64,000 bases of DNA, taken from contig BSYQ01000006.1 of the NCBI GenBank assembly GCA_030272585.1, positions 4,117,001-4,181,000 of the forward strand. The letters are read 5' to 3'. The translations under genes and the position numbers were made by a program. Below the pieces are notes generated by a model that was given only the letters and a program-made list of their open reading frames with translations, had not been told where the DNA came from and searched no databases. The DNA is from Bryopsis sp. KO-2023. Its lineage: Eukaryota; Chlorophyta; Ulvophyceae; Bryopsidales; Bryopsidaceae. This document shows, one piece after another, positions 48,238 through 56,812 of this stretch. The first letter of the stretch is position 1. Every line of letters starts with the position of its first letter.

Positions 48238-50253
48238 TCATGGACGAAGCGCTGTGGAACCACTGACTATTGGATGGTCCAGCGGAACTGGAAGCCTTGT
48301 CAGTGCATCCGCATTTGCGTTACTCTTCCCAGCGCGGAACTCAATCGTAAAATCAAACTCTTGTAGGCGGAGTGCCCACCTCATCAGTTTCCCCGTCAGT
48401 TTGGTACCCGTCATCAACCATTGTAAGGCTCTTTGATCAGTCTGCAGCACAAATTCCGTTCCGTAGATGTATGGCCGAAATAAGGTGCAAGCCCACACCA
48501 CTGCTAGGCACTCCCCTTCCACTGCAGAATAATTCCTCTCAGCAGGATTGAGTCTTTTGCTGGCATAAGCCACCACATGCTCTCTCCCTTGCTCATCCTT
48601 TTGACAGAGTACTGCCCCCACAGCCTGGCTGCTCCAGTCTGTTTGCAGAATGTATGGTAGGTGTGGCTGTGGTGGAGCCAGGACTGGTTGATCGGTAATG
48701 CTTTTCTTCAGCCTCTCAAATGCTTGTTGGTGGCGTTCCCTCCATTCAAATGGCACATCCTTCTTCAACAACTCCGTCAGAGGTGCAGCGATCCTTGCAT
48801 AGTCGCGCACAAATCTCCTGTAGTAAGAAGTAAGGCCAAGGAAGGACCGCAGAGTAGACACATCCACCGGTGGCTCCTGCATCTCCACTGTGGCTACCTT
48901 CTTCGGGTTCATTTTGATTTCCCCTTTCCCCACGATGTGGCCCAAGTACAGCAGCTCCTCAAACCCGAAGTCCGATTTCCTCGGGCTGATCCTCAGGTTG
49001 GCCTCCTTCAACCGCTGCAGCACTTCTGCCAGGATCTCCTGATGCTTTTCCCAGGTCTCCGCATAGATGATAATGTCATCCAGGTACACGATCACCCCCT
49101 TCCACAGCATGGGTCCCAGTACCTCGTTCATCATCCTTTGGAAGGTCGCTGGGGCGTTACTGAGCCCGAAGGGCATCACTACGAACTCATACAGCCCCTC
49201 CTGGGTGATGAAGGCCGTTTTCTCCGCGGAGGCGGTGCTCATTCTGACCTGCCAATACCCCGATCGCAGATCGAGTGCCGTGAAATACTTCGCCTCCGAG
49301 AACTGATTGATTGCATCCTCAATCCTTGGGAGGGGGAAGCTATCCCGGGTGGTCACCTTGTTGAGCTTGCGGTAATCGACGCAGAACCGCACCGATCCAT
49401 CTGGCTTTGGGACTAGGACGATCGGTGAGGCCCATGGGGACTTCGACTTCCGCACCACTCCGTCCAGGAGCATCCTCGCCACCTCCGATTTCACCACCTG
49501 GTTCTCCGCAAAGCTGAACCGGTAGGGATTCTGCCTGATGGGGGAATGATCTCCGGTGGGGATCTCGTGGTATAGGATGTTGGTTTGCCCGACTTGATCC
49601 GAGGACCAAGCACAGGCATCCGGGTATTGCTGCAGAAGATCCAGCAGCTCTTTTTTTTGGTGGGGGGTAAGATGGGGACTAATTTTCAGTTCTTCCAATT
49701 TTTCTCTAAGTGACACCTTTTTCTCCTTTCTTTCCTTTTCTGTGGCAAACGTTTTATTTTCTACATCAGAAGTCCCAAGGGGAACCACCCCTGCCCAAAT
49801 CTGGTTTTCCTGCAGCTGAACTGCTGTCTGTCCCATTTCCTTCAACCCAAACTTTTCTTTTCTTCTTCCTTTTTCTTTCTTTTCTCTTCCCAATTCTTTT
49901 TCAGCTGCTTCCCCTTCCCTTGAATTTTCCCTTCTTTTCTTTTCTTCTTCCCCTTTTATCTCTTGTCTCACCAGAATTTCTGCTTCCACTGTTTTACTAT
50001 GGTTCAAACACTGCATGGCCCATGAGTCTGGCCACAGACTTCTGGCCCTTTCTACCTCTTGTGTTTGGCGTTGCATTCTCTCTTCCTGCTCCTTGATCCT
50101 CCTGCCTGCTCGACGCCACTGTTCTCGCCTACCCGCACGTTTGCCCCTCCTCCTTCTCCTCTTTCCCCTTTTATTTCTCCTCTCAGGACCGACCCACTCT
50201 CGCCACCCCTTCAGGTGTCGCCGAAGGAGGACGTCGGTGGCCGGCCCACTCAA
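48238..50253 (-). CDS. G pol: reverse transcriptase and RNase H only (671 aa)
   Basis: The frame follows gag-protease by -1 shift at a T5 run touching the gag stop. A Lys/Glu/Arg-rich linker spans about residues 15-190. RT follows: SPWASPIVLVPKPDGSVRFC, catalytic YLDD (VIVYLDDIIIYA), FLGLTSYYRRFVRDYARI. RNase H: TDWSSQAVGAVLCQ, VEGECLAVVWACTLF, TDQRALQWLM. It ends NANADALTRL plus ~17 residues, with no integrase. First in-frame ATG is ~60 residues in. Closest in this window to F pol, but clearly a different lineage. Confidence 0.9.
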   Translation of the reverse strand: MSGPATDVLLRRHLKGWREWVGPERRNKRGKRRRRRGKRAGRREQWRRAGRRIKEQEERMQRQTQEVERARSLWPDSWAMQCLNHSKTVEAEILVRQEIKGEEEKKRRENSREGEAAEKELGREKKEKGRRKEKFGLKEMGQTAVQLQENQIWAGVVPLGTSDVENKTFATEKERKEKKVSLREKLEELKISPHLTPHQKKELLDLLQQYPDACAWSSDQVGQTNILYHEIPTGDHSPIRQNPYRFSFAENQVVKSEVARMLLDGVVRKSKSPWASPIVLVPKPDGSVRFCVDYRKLNKVTTRDSFPLPRIEDAINQFSEAKYFTALDLRSGYWQVRMSTASAEKTAFITQEGLYEFVVMPFGLSNAPATFQRMMNEVLGPMLWKGVIVYLDDIIIYAETWEKHQEILAEVLQRLKEANLRISPRKSDFGFEELLYLGHIVGKGEIKMNPKKVATVEMQEPPVDVSTLRSFLGLTSYYRRFVRDYARIAAPLTELLKKDVPFEWRERHQQAFERLKKSITDQPVLAPPQPHLPYILQTDWSSQAVGAVLCQKDEQGREHVVAYASKRLNPAERNYSAVEGECLAVVWACTLFRPYIYGTEFVLQTDQRALQWLMTGTKLTGKLMRWALRLQEFDFTIEFRAGKSNANADALTRLPVPLDHPIVSGSTALRP

Positions 50254-50256
50254 AAA
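50250..50256 (-). promoter_or_regulatory. T-run frameshift site at the end of G gag-protease
   Basis: Gag is read GAT TTT TGA. A -1 slip on the five-T run gives TTT TTG AGT, the pol frame. Not a classical heptamer, so confidence is moderate. Confidence 0.4.
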
Positions 50257-53200
50257 TCCGAAGTGGTATAGCTTATCACCTCACTCCCTCCTTTCCCTCC
50301 GGTTGCGGCCGTTGCTGCTGGCACTCCTGCTGCAGGCACTCCTTTCGGTCTCCATGCTTGTGCACTCTCCCGGAAGTAATCCAAAAGCTTTTTGAGCTCC
50401 TCCTTTTCTTGTTGTTTCAGTGCCTCCCGCCTCCGCATGTATTCCTCTGTTACACCATTCCTTCTCCCCTGTTTTCCTTCCCTTCGCAGTGTTTCCTCCA
50501 AACTCCCTTCGTTCTCTTTTTGTATTTTCAAATGGTGCCCTCTTCTTGCATCCAGTAACTCCATCTCTTGCTGGTGGAGGTGTGAGGCTGCTGCCTCACT
50601 CATCCCGTTCTCCCGACGCATGGTGTAGCACTCTTGCAGCACCCTTGCTTGGTAGTATGTAAGCCGGAGGGTCGGTGGATGTCGACTGGCGGCGTTGGGC
50701 TGGTTCAGACCATCATGAGTCGTCCTTGAGTTTGGCTGCAAAAGTTCCCCGGTAGAAGGGGGTGGTTGTGCTGGTGCAGGACTGGGTTCTTCGATGTGGC
50801 GGAGGGTCTGGTAGACAGAGACGACTGCAGCCGTTGCAGGCGTTACAGAGTGGATGAACTCGATCGGCACGCCACCCATGCGCTGTCCCGCCACGTATGG
50901 AGTGAGCTTTTTGAGCCCGTAGTCAATCTCGGTGCCGGTTTTAGCCAACCATGGAGTCCCAATGATTAGGGACAAATGCTTGTTCTCCACTACATGGCAC
51001 GGTACCATTTGTTTGCATTGTCCAAGGGCAATGGGTAGAGCGGGGATGTACCCTACTGCCTGCCGAGTCTCTCCATTGCAGTCCCGGTAACGCCCTCTTG
51101 GTTCCTCCATAAGGTGTGCTAACCCCGTTTGTGTTAGGAGTTTTTTGGATATCACACAGGCACTCGCTCCGGTGTCAATGATCGCTCCTGGCACTTTGGT
51201 TTCCATCACTTTGGCTGTGGCTGTAGTAACTGCATATGAGCTTGTCTTGTCCACTTCTGCCATGGTGGTAACTGCTGGGACTTTCGCCATAGGCACCCGT
51301 AATGCCTTCAACCATGCGTCGATCAACTCCGGGTGGTGCTGACAAAGGTTTGCTACCGATACTTCTGCAGTTAGTCCTTCCACAAGCTTCTTGGCTTCCG
51401 CTGTAGTAAACATGCGCTTCTCCTGTGGCTTCACTGTTGATTTCTTGACCATCTTCTTCTTCTTTGCCATGGTATTTCTGGGCGATGGTACTTGCATCGG
51501 TCTATGCATCAATGGCGGCATCACAACTGGCTTGGATCCTTGTGGCACATCTTCTGGCTTCGGCAATCGCTTTGGAATCTCTTCTGGCTCTTTCTTTGAT
51601 TCAAGGTTTGGCTGCTCTTTCAGTTCCTCCATTACAACATCTTCTGCAGTAGTTGCTTGCGGTTCTGAGGGTATTGGGCTCGTATCCACAGGAGTCCCTC
51701 CATTGCTTCCTTGGGCACTGTCCATTGCTCCATTGTCGACATCCATAGCAGAGTACAAGATTGATGCCATGACTTCCTCTGGTTCCTTCATGGCTGCTGT
51801 CACTGGGTCGGTCTGCTCGAAATCCATAATCAACTGATCTTCCAGTTCTGCTTGGAAACTCTGCATTCGGTTGGGACAATTTCTTCTGTAATGTCCAAGG
51901 TCTAAGCAATGCCAACACGTGACTTCGCTCATGTCTATCCTTCCACTCCTTCTCCTCCATTCATTTCCTCTGTTCCTTCCCCGGCCTCTTTCTCCATTGG
52001 TAAGTATTCCATTCGCTCCAGCGTCTTCAGTAATGCCATGGCTCACCCCTGCCAGCTCGGGTTCTTCCGATTGTCGCATATCTGCTACCCTTTCTGTCAA
52101 GGCGGAGATCATCCTCCTGAGTTCGCTATACTGCCGCCCAGATATTCTCACTTGCTGCTCCACTCCTCGAAGTCTTGAATCCGTCACAATTTTGTGATCA
52201 CGCATTTCCTTCCTTAGGCTGTCAATTTGCCCATTTACTCTCCGATCCATAACGCCCACTTCTGCCAAAACAGGCTCCAATGCTGCATGCTCCTGCAGTT
52301 CTCCCATCAGTTCGGTTGCTGGGACCGTCACTTCCTTCTGGGTGGAACTGGGGTCCACTTGTCTCTTCTCAACTTGTCTGGCTCTGGCACTGACTCCCTC
52401 CAAAGTATCCTCCATGGGTGCATGAAGTATGGGTGTCAACTCCCCCTGAGCTCCGTCCTTGTTCAATCGAAGTAAGGACCCATCTGCCACGGCTGGATTG
52501 CCTGGTACTCTGTTCGCTTCCACTTGCTGTTGCCCTTGGGATGGCACAGATGTATACTCGTCCACTGTTTCATCACCCTTCCGGCTTTGCTCCAAGGTAT
52601 GGGCTACTGGTGTTGCTGGGGCAACTCCAAACCAGGCCAGCATGTCCGTTTGCAACTTCTGCCACGTCCTCAATGGGTTTGGCACTCCTTCCACAAGGGC
52701 TGGATGTCTGGATATCCAATTGTCAACCCATGACCGAGCCTCCCTGGTTGTATAGCGGACCAGTCTCTCTATCCTCTCGTCTTCGTGTGGCTGCACTGCT
52801 GGGGGTACGTTCCAGCCAGAGCCTTCAGCGAGGATCCCATAGGAACGTAACCTGGTGGCCACATCTTCTGCCTCTGCACCCGTAAATGCGGGTAAATGAC
52901 TGTTAGTCAACCGATTAGGAAGTCCTTCTGCTGGATGTATCATGGCGCCGCCACTGCCTGGAGTCGGTGGACAAACTGGTGGTGGAACAGGAGGTCTTGG
53001 TGGAACGGATGGAACAACTGGACCAGGTGGCACAATTGGAGGAATCTGGGGGAGACTGGCAGCAAAGGCAAATGGGTTCAGTGGTGGATGTACTGGGGGC
53101 ACAGGCTCTTCCTCGAAACTAGAGGATGTCTCCCTCTTGTCTCTTTCCCCTTCAGGTTTGTCTTCGTCGGAACTGGAACTCGAGGGCTCGTTGGTAGCGC

Positions 53201-53789
53201 CTCCATTTCCTCCGTTCCCTGCAGCAACACTGCTCTCTTCTTCCTCTTCTTGTTTGACTTCTTCCTTAACCACAACTTCTGGCTCAACAAAGGCTTCCTC
53301 CTCTTCTTTGGTCACTCGTCTTGCTTCGTCTTCTTCTTTTACTTCTTCCGCAAGCACTTCTTCCTCCTCTTGGACAACCTCGGCTTCTCCTTGGTCAGTA
53401 ACGCCAACGAGGTTTCCTTCTTGTACCTCCCTTCCAGTGGGGTCAACACTTGCTTGCTCTTCTTCTTCTTTAACGACAGCAACCACTTCGTCGTCTACCT
53501 CTGCCCTCGTAACCTCGTCTCCAGCAGCTCTGTCTTCTTGTCTTGCTTCACGTTCTTCAGGAACACTCTCGACCATCACAACCTCTTTCTCGTCAACCTC
53601 GTTCACTTCCTCGTTGTCCCAGCCGCCAAGAAAGTCTTCCTTCAACACCCCTTCGTCGTCAACAAGACCAGCCTCAGAAAAAGCACCAACACTTCCTTGT
53701 GCCTCAGAAACCTCAACGTTCACTCCTTCTGCACCACCAAGGCCTTCTTCCTCGTTTGGTTCTTCTTCCTCGTTCACTTTTTCCGTCAA
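50250..53789 (-). CDS. G gag-protease polyprotein (~1179 aa)
   Basis: The frame is open from about 53809 without an early ATG; the first is near 53576 (MVESVPEEREARQEDRAAGD), so a frameshift from the leader ORF or a non-AUG start is possible. The N-terminal ~240 residues are extremely Glu-rich. A Pro-rich region and gag domain follow (SHLPAFTGAEAEDVATRLRS, WQKLQTDMLAWFGVAPATPV). One zinc knuckle, CWHCLDLGHYRRNC, lies near residue 625. Retropepsin near 870 (GAIIDTGASACVISKKLL, LIIGTPWLAKTGTEIDYG). The C-terminal ~200 residues are charged and helical. The gag domain match is weak; knuckle and protease are clear. Confidence 0.85.
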   Translation of the reverse strand: MTEKVNEEEEPNEEEGLGGAEGVNVEVSEAQGSVGAFSEAGLVDDEGVLKEDFLGGWDNEEVNEVDEKEVVMVESVPEEREARQEDRAAGDEVTRAEVDDEVVAVVKEEEEQASVDPTGREVQEGNLVGVTDQGEAEVVQEEEEVLAEEVKEEDEARRVTKEEEEAFVEPEVVVKEEVKQEEEEESSVAAGNGGNGGATNEPSSSSSDEDKPEGERDKRETSSSFEEEPVPPVHPPLNPFAFAASLPQIPPIVPPGPVVPSVPPRPPVPPPVCPPTPGSGGAMIHPAEGLPNRLTNSHLPAFTGAEAEDVATRLRSYGILAEGSGWNVPPAVQPHEDERIERLVRYTTREARSWVDNWISRHPALVEGVPNPLRTWQKLQTDMLAWFGVAPATPVAHTLEQSRKGDETVDEYTSVPSQGQQQVEANRVPGNPAVADGSLLRLNKDGAQGELTPILHAPMEDTLEGVSARARQVEKRQVDPSSTQKEVTVPATELMGELQEHAALEPVLAEVGVMDRRVNGQIDSLRKEMRDHKIVTDSRLRGVEQQVRISGRQYSELRRMISALTERVADMRQSEEPELAGVSHGITEDAGANGILTNGERGRGRNRGNEWRRRSGRIDMSEVTCWHCLDLGHYRRNCPNRMQSFQAELEDQLIMDFEQTDPVTAAMKEPEEVMASILYSAMDVDNGAMDSAQGSNGGTPVDTSPIPSEPQATTAEDVVMEELKEQPNLESKKEPEEIPKRLPKPEDVPQGSKPVVMPPLMHRPMQVPSPRNTMAKKKKMVKKSTVKPQEKRMFTTAEAKKLVEGLTAEVSVANLCQHHPELIDAWLKALRVPMAKVPAVTTMAEVDKTSSYAVTTATAKVMETKVPGAIIDTGASACVISKKLLTQTGLAHLMEEPRGRYRDCNGETRQAVGYIPALPIALGQCKQMVPCHVVENKHLSLIIGTPWLAKTGTEIDYGLKKLTPYVAGQRMGGVPIEFIHSVTPATAAVVSVYQTLRHIEEPSPAPAQPPPSTGELLQPNSRTTHDGLNQPNAASRHPPTLRLTYYQARVLQECYTMRRENGMSEAAASHLHQQEMELLDARRGHHLKIQKENEGSLEETLRREGKQGRRNGVTEEYMRRREALKQQEKEELKKLLDYFRESAQAWRPKGVPAAGVPAATAATGGKGGSEVISYTTSDF

Positions 53790-54142
53790 GATCTTCTTTT
53801 TCCTTCAGCGCCGCCACAGATCTGAGTGGCAAGTCTCCCTTCTGGTCGTGATCCTTCTCTTTTACCCTCTGTTCTCCTCCAAACCTCGGATAAGTACTGC
53901 CCTTGCTTCTTTTTCCACCTTATGCAGTTCGTCACTCTTTCTTGTATTTGTTCTCGACCTTGCTGCAGCCCAAACAAGACAAAAGCGACCCAACAGCAGT
54001 TCTGACCTAACCTTAGGGTAAGATCCCACAAGATCCCGAAACCCACAAAGCTTTTTCGCCTTCTCTTCACCCTTGTGAGCGACCCAAGCTCGACCTTGTA
54101 CCCTTTTGAAACGTATCCACCCCTGTGGGTCCTTCTCTTCAC
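53786..54142 (-). CDS. G leader ORF (~118 codons), no ATG start
   Basis: Arg/Lys-rich frame (KRRTHRGGYVSKGYKVELGS) between the primer binding site and gag. Its stop lies ~20 nt inside the gag open frame, which is -1 relative to it. The first ~45 codons are conserved as protein in the leader of element E. Could be a pre-gag protein, a gag N-terminal extension by frameshift, or only a structured RNA leader. Confidence 0.35.
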   Translation of the reverse strand: MKRRTHRGGYVSKGYKVELGSLTRVKRRRKSFVGFGILWDLTLRLGQNCCWVAFVLFGLQQGREQIQERVTNCIRWKKKQGQYLSEVWRRTEGKREGSRPEGRLATQICGGAEGKRRS

Positions 54143-54271
54143 TCTTGAAAGAGCTTACTCCGCTTCTTTTCTCACTCTCAGGTCTTGCTCGTCCAGACTG
54201 CCCACTTATAACGACTGCCAGAGCCGTAGTGCACGTCTGCTGCAGCACAGCTAAAAAGTGTGCGCGCCTGG

Positions 54272-54283
54272 GCTCCGAAACCA
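54272..54283 (-). promoter_or_regulatory. Primer binding site of element G
   Basis: Minus strand TGGTTTCGGAGC with zero spacing from the LTR core ATTTGT. Confidence 0.75.
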
Positions 54284-54898
54284 ACAAATTGCGTCGTCCT
54301 GACCGCTGGGGTCACCCCTGCAGCGGGAGTAACGGTTGCAGAGTCGTTCTTTGCAGAAATGGAACGGAAGAAGTGGGGACAGCCCCTTTAAACGAAGCAC
54401 TTGGGCACCCTCTCACAAGAAATGGGTAAACACGAGACCACACTCTTTCCAAAGATCTTACAAAGACCTCGAACCCAAAGAATACAACAGAAGAAGCAAA
54501 AGTCAGAAGTCCCTCCAATACCCTAAGATCAGCCACTTAAATAGGCTCTAGACTGACTCATCCCTGTCCCATTGATCGTCCATGATCCTAATCCCCGAGT
54601 AGACAACCCAAGCTATCCCCGAGTAGACAACCCAAGCTATCAAACCCATCTGATCCTTCAAAAGTATCCCTAGTCTATTCATACAGCACCACTTCCTAGG
54701 ACTGTCCAACCTAGTCACAGCTGTAGCCAAATTGCTACCCCTAAACTGTGGCGGAACTGCCATGGCAGAACTGTCCCGGGGTGACTGCTAGCCCTACGTA
54801 ATCCGTCCGGGACTGCCTCAAGCAGCATTCCCTCCCCTGATATCACTCTAGCCCTGGAGGTGACAAAATTGGTCGAGGCGACGTGGTTTGGGGTTACA
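54284..54898 (-). repeat. 5' LTR core of element G (615 bp)
   Basis: Same length and apparently the same sequence as 40933-41547. The left end TGTAACCCC is at 54898 and the target duplication CACGAG is at 54899-54904. Confidence 0.9.
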
Positions 54899-54904
54899 CA
54901 CGAG

Positions 54905-54991
54905 TGGGTTAGGGTATATATGTTGTTGAGAACATCTTGTAAGCAGTATTATCCTTCGGGTTATTCCTTTCCGTTCTGTCCATTCGTTACA
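54905..54991 (+). repeat. D3/D4 shared LTR, right part
   Basis: Last 87 bp of the 222-bp LTR after the G insertion (135 + 87 = 222). Ends TCCATTCGTTACA. Confidence 0.9.
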
Positions 54992-54992
54992 T

Positions 54993-55004
54993 TGGTTTCG
55001 GAGC
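54993..55004 (+). promoter_or_regulatory. Primer binding site of D4
   Basis: TGGTTTCGGAGC, one nucleotide after the LTR. Confidence 0.8.
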
Positions 55005-55046
55005 TTAGGGCACGACAAGATTGTGCTAGATCAAGTTGGACCGTGG

Positions 55047-55286
55047 ATGGAATCAGAACAACGTGCGGTTGAGGGCAGGACTGAAAGAAGTACACAGCAC
55101 GAGGAAGACCCGAGAAGGTTTACGCTACCCCACACCTTGCGGTTCCCAGAAACGGTGATAAGATTGCCGTCCCCTCCACCGCAGGAGCCGACCCAACGTA
55201 GGCAAGAGCCCGTAAGGGAACCGTTGCGGGAGCTCTCTTTGAACCCGACACTGTATGGATCCACCATTCCCTCTGGACCTCCCTGA
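55047..55286 (+). CDS. D4 ORF0, 79 aa leader ORF
   Basis: Same as D1 ORF0; overlaps ORF1 by 32 nt. Confidence 0.4.
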   Translation: MESEQRAVEGRTERSTQHEEDPRRFTLPHTLRFPETVIRLPSPPPQEPTQRRQEPVREPLRELSLNPTLYGSTIPSGPP

Positions 55287-55755
55287 ACCTCCTACCGCTG
55301 CGGAGTTACACCCACTGGCTAACGTGAACCCACCTATCGACCCGCTACCGGACTTTCAAGTCAACAACCCATTGCTGCCAGCGGTGCTGCAAGGACAACC
55401 GCCTAGGCCGCAAGTGCAGCTCAGCTACCACGTGGATATTGTGAACCGTTGGGGAGATCCTGTTCCGGATATACCTCGGGAGTATTTAGAGGTTGTACCG
55501 TTCCACAACCACTACGAACTCTACCTTGGAGGACATCGAGGTGCAGGTGGTCCTGCCGTTACCTACGTTCCGTGCCGCAATCCTCATTGCGCAGAGTTGG
55601 CCCGACACGTGAACGAATTGAGGCAGCACGGCTACTATCCAGTCCCTTACCACGGACACTTTAGATTGCAAGTGGGAGACGTAATCCGATACATACCGTG
55701 CCTTGATCACGCTTGCCACCGTTTGTACCAATATCTCCATGGCCGACCACAATGA
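55255..55755 (+). CDS. D4 ORF1, 166 aa
   Basis: Same as D1 ORF1, with the paired motifs YVPCRNPHC and YIPCLDHAC. Overlaps gag by 17 nt. Confidence 0.65.
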   Translation: MDPPFPLDLPEPPTAAELHPLANVNPPIDPLPDFQVNNPLLPAVLQGQPPRPQVQLSYHVDIVNRWGDPVPDIPREYLEVVPFHNHYELYLGGHRGAGGPAVTYVPCRNPHCAELARHVNELRQHGYYPVPYHGHFRLQVGDVIRYIPCLDHACHRLYQYLHGRPQ

Positions 55756-56812
55756 GCAAGGGCAACATGGGGGGGACCCAGCTGCAGCCTTCGACCTACA
55801 AGCTATGCAGCAAACGATACTACAGCTCCAAGGCGAACTGCAACATCTACGACAGACGGCAGACCACGCAGAGGCTAACAGGAATGCTCAGCTACAACAA
55901 GCGATTCACCAAGTGGTGCAACAGCAGCAACAGCCGGCCCCTGCACTGAATAGGGCTCGTGCTACTCCACCAGAAACCTGGCATGGAGAGCCAAGGGATT
56001 TGCCGTTAAACGAATGGCAAGTCCAGCTTCAAACTTATTTCGAAGTGACGGCTACGCATGACCCACAGCAACAGGTGTTGGTTGCTGCAGGGAACCTGAG
56101 AGGTGCAGCAGGAACCTGGTGGCGTGCTCGGTTTGAAGCGTCGGTGGCTGGAGATAGAGCATTGCCGGGCACGTTGGAGGCTCTCATTAGAGACCTACGG
56201 CAACAATTCGGAAGAGCTCACGAAAATCGAAATTTCCGAAGGGATTGGGCGCAACTGCGACAAGGAGAGACATCCGTGGCCGACTATACGCATAGGTTCC
56301 GTCGCCTCATGCTGCAAATAGAGGACAGCAATCCCGGGGAGAAACTCTTCCGTTATTTGGAGGGGTTGAATGTGCGATTGCGAATGAAGGTGGAGGTAGA
56401 AGCTCCGCGAGACCTCGAGCATGCTATGGAGTTAGCGGCCACATGGGAAGGACCACAGGAGTATTACAGGCGAAGCCGAGAAAGGGGCAGAAGCGGGAGC
56501 CGTCGAAGAGAAGAGTCTAAGGGACGAAGTAGCAGCAGACACAGGAGTGGCAGCCGAGGAAGGAGCAGGGACCGGGACTACTCCTACGACTATACTCCTG
56601 CTACATCTCAGCACTACAGCGGAGACCGAATGGAAATGGGGAGCACCCAACATAAACGAGTCCACTGGGCGGACCAGAAACGAAGAAGACCAAGGTCAGG
56701 AACCCCAGTACCAAATCGATCTCGCAGCAACAGCCGTGATCGACCCGAGAGACGAAGATGTTTCCGTTGTGGGAAGATGGGCCATTTGAAGGCCCAATGC
56801 CGGGAAAACTAA
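55739..56812 (+). CDS. D4 gag (357 aa)
   Basis: Same translation as D1 gag; ATG at 55739. Zinc knuckle CFRCGKMGHLKAQC near the stop. Overlaps pol by 55 nt. Confidence 0.9.
   Translation: MADHNEQGQHGGDPAAAFDLQAMQQTILQLQGELQHLRQTADHAEANRNAQLQQAIHQVVQQQQQPAPALNRARATPPETWHGEPRDLPLNEWQVQLQTYFEVTATHDPQQQVLVAAGNLRGAAGTWWRARFEASVAGDRALPGTLEALIRDLRQQFGRAHENRNFRRDWAQLRQGETSVADYTHRFRRLMLQIEDSNPGEKLFRYLEGLNVRLRMKVEVEAPRDLEHAMELAATWEGPQEYYRRSRERGRSGSRRREESKGRSSSRHRSGSRGRSRDRDYSYDYTPATSQHYSGDRMEMGSTQHKRVHWADQKRRRPRSGTPVPNRSRSNSRDRPERRRCFRCGKMGHLKAQCREN

Larger units (their letters stand above)
40926..54898 (-). mobile_element. Element G, integrase-less gypsy-type LTR retroelement, hosting F
   Basis: 5' LTR 54284-54898 and 3' LTR core 40933-41547, both exactly 615 bp. 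The 6-bp target duplication CACGAG is at 40920-40925 and 54899-54904; the uninterrupted target is in the D LTRs near 24960 and 38463. It encodes gag-protease and RT-RNase H; there is no integrase between RNase H and the 3' LTR. The 5' LTR meets the primer binding site without a terminal CA (CAATTTGT|TGGTTTC). The 3' end carries the extra GGTTACA, copied from before the 3' LTR. About 8.7 kb without F. Confidence 0.88.

Noticed and set aside
52896-54021. Ser/Thr-rich ORFs of 309 and 359 codons on the plus strand
   Set aside because: Antisense shadows of the Glu-rich N terminus of G gag.
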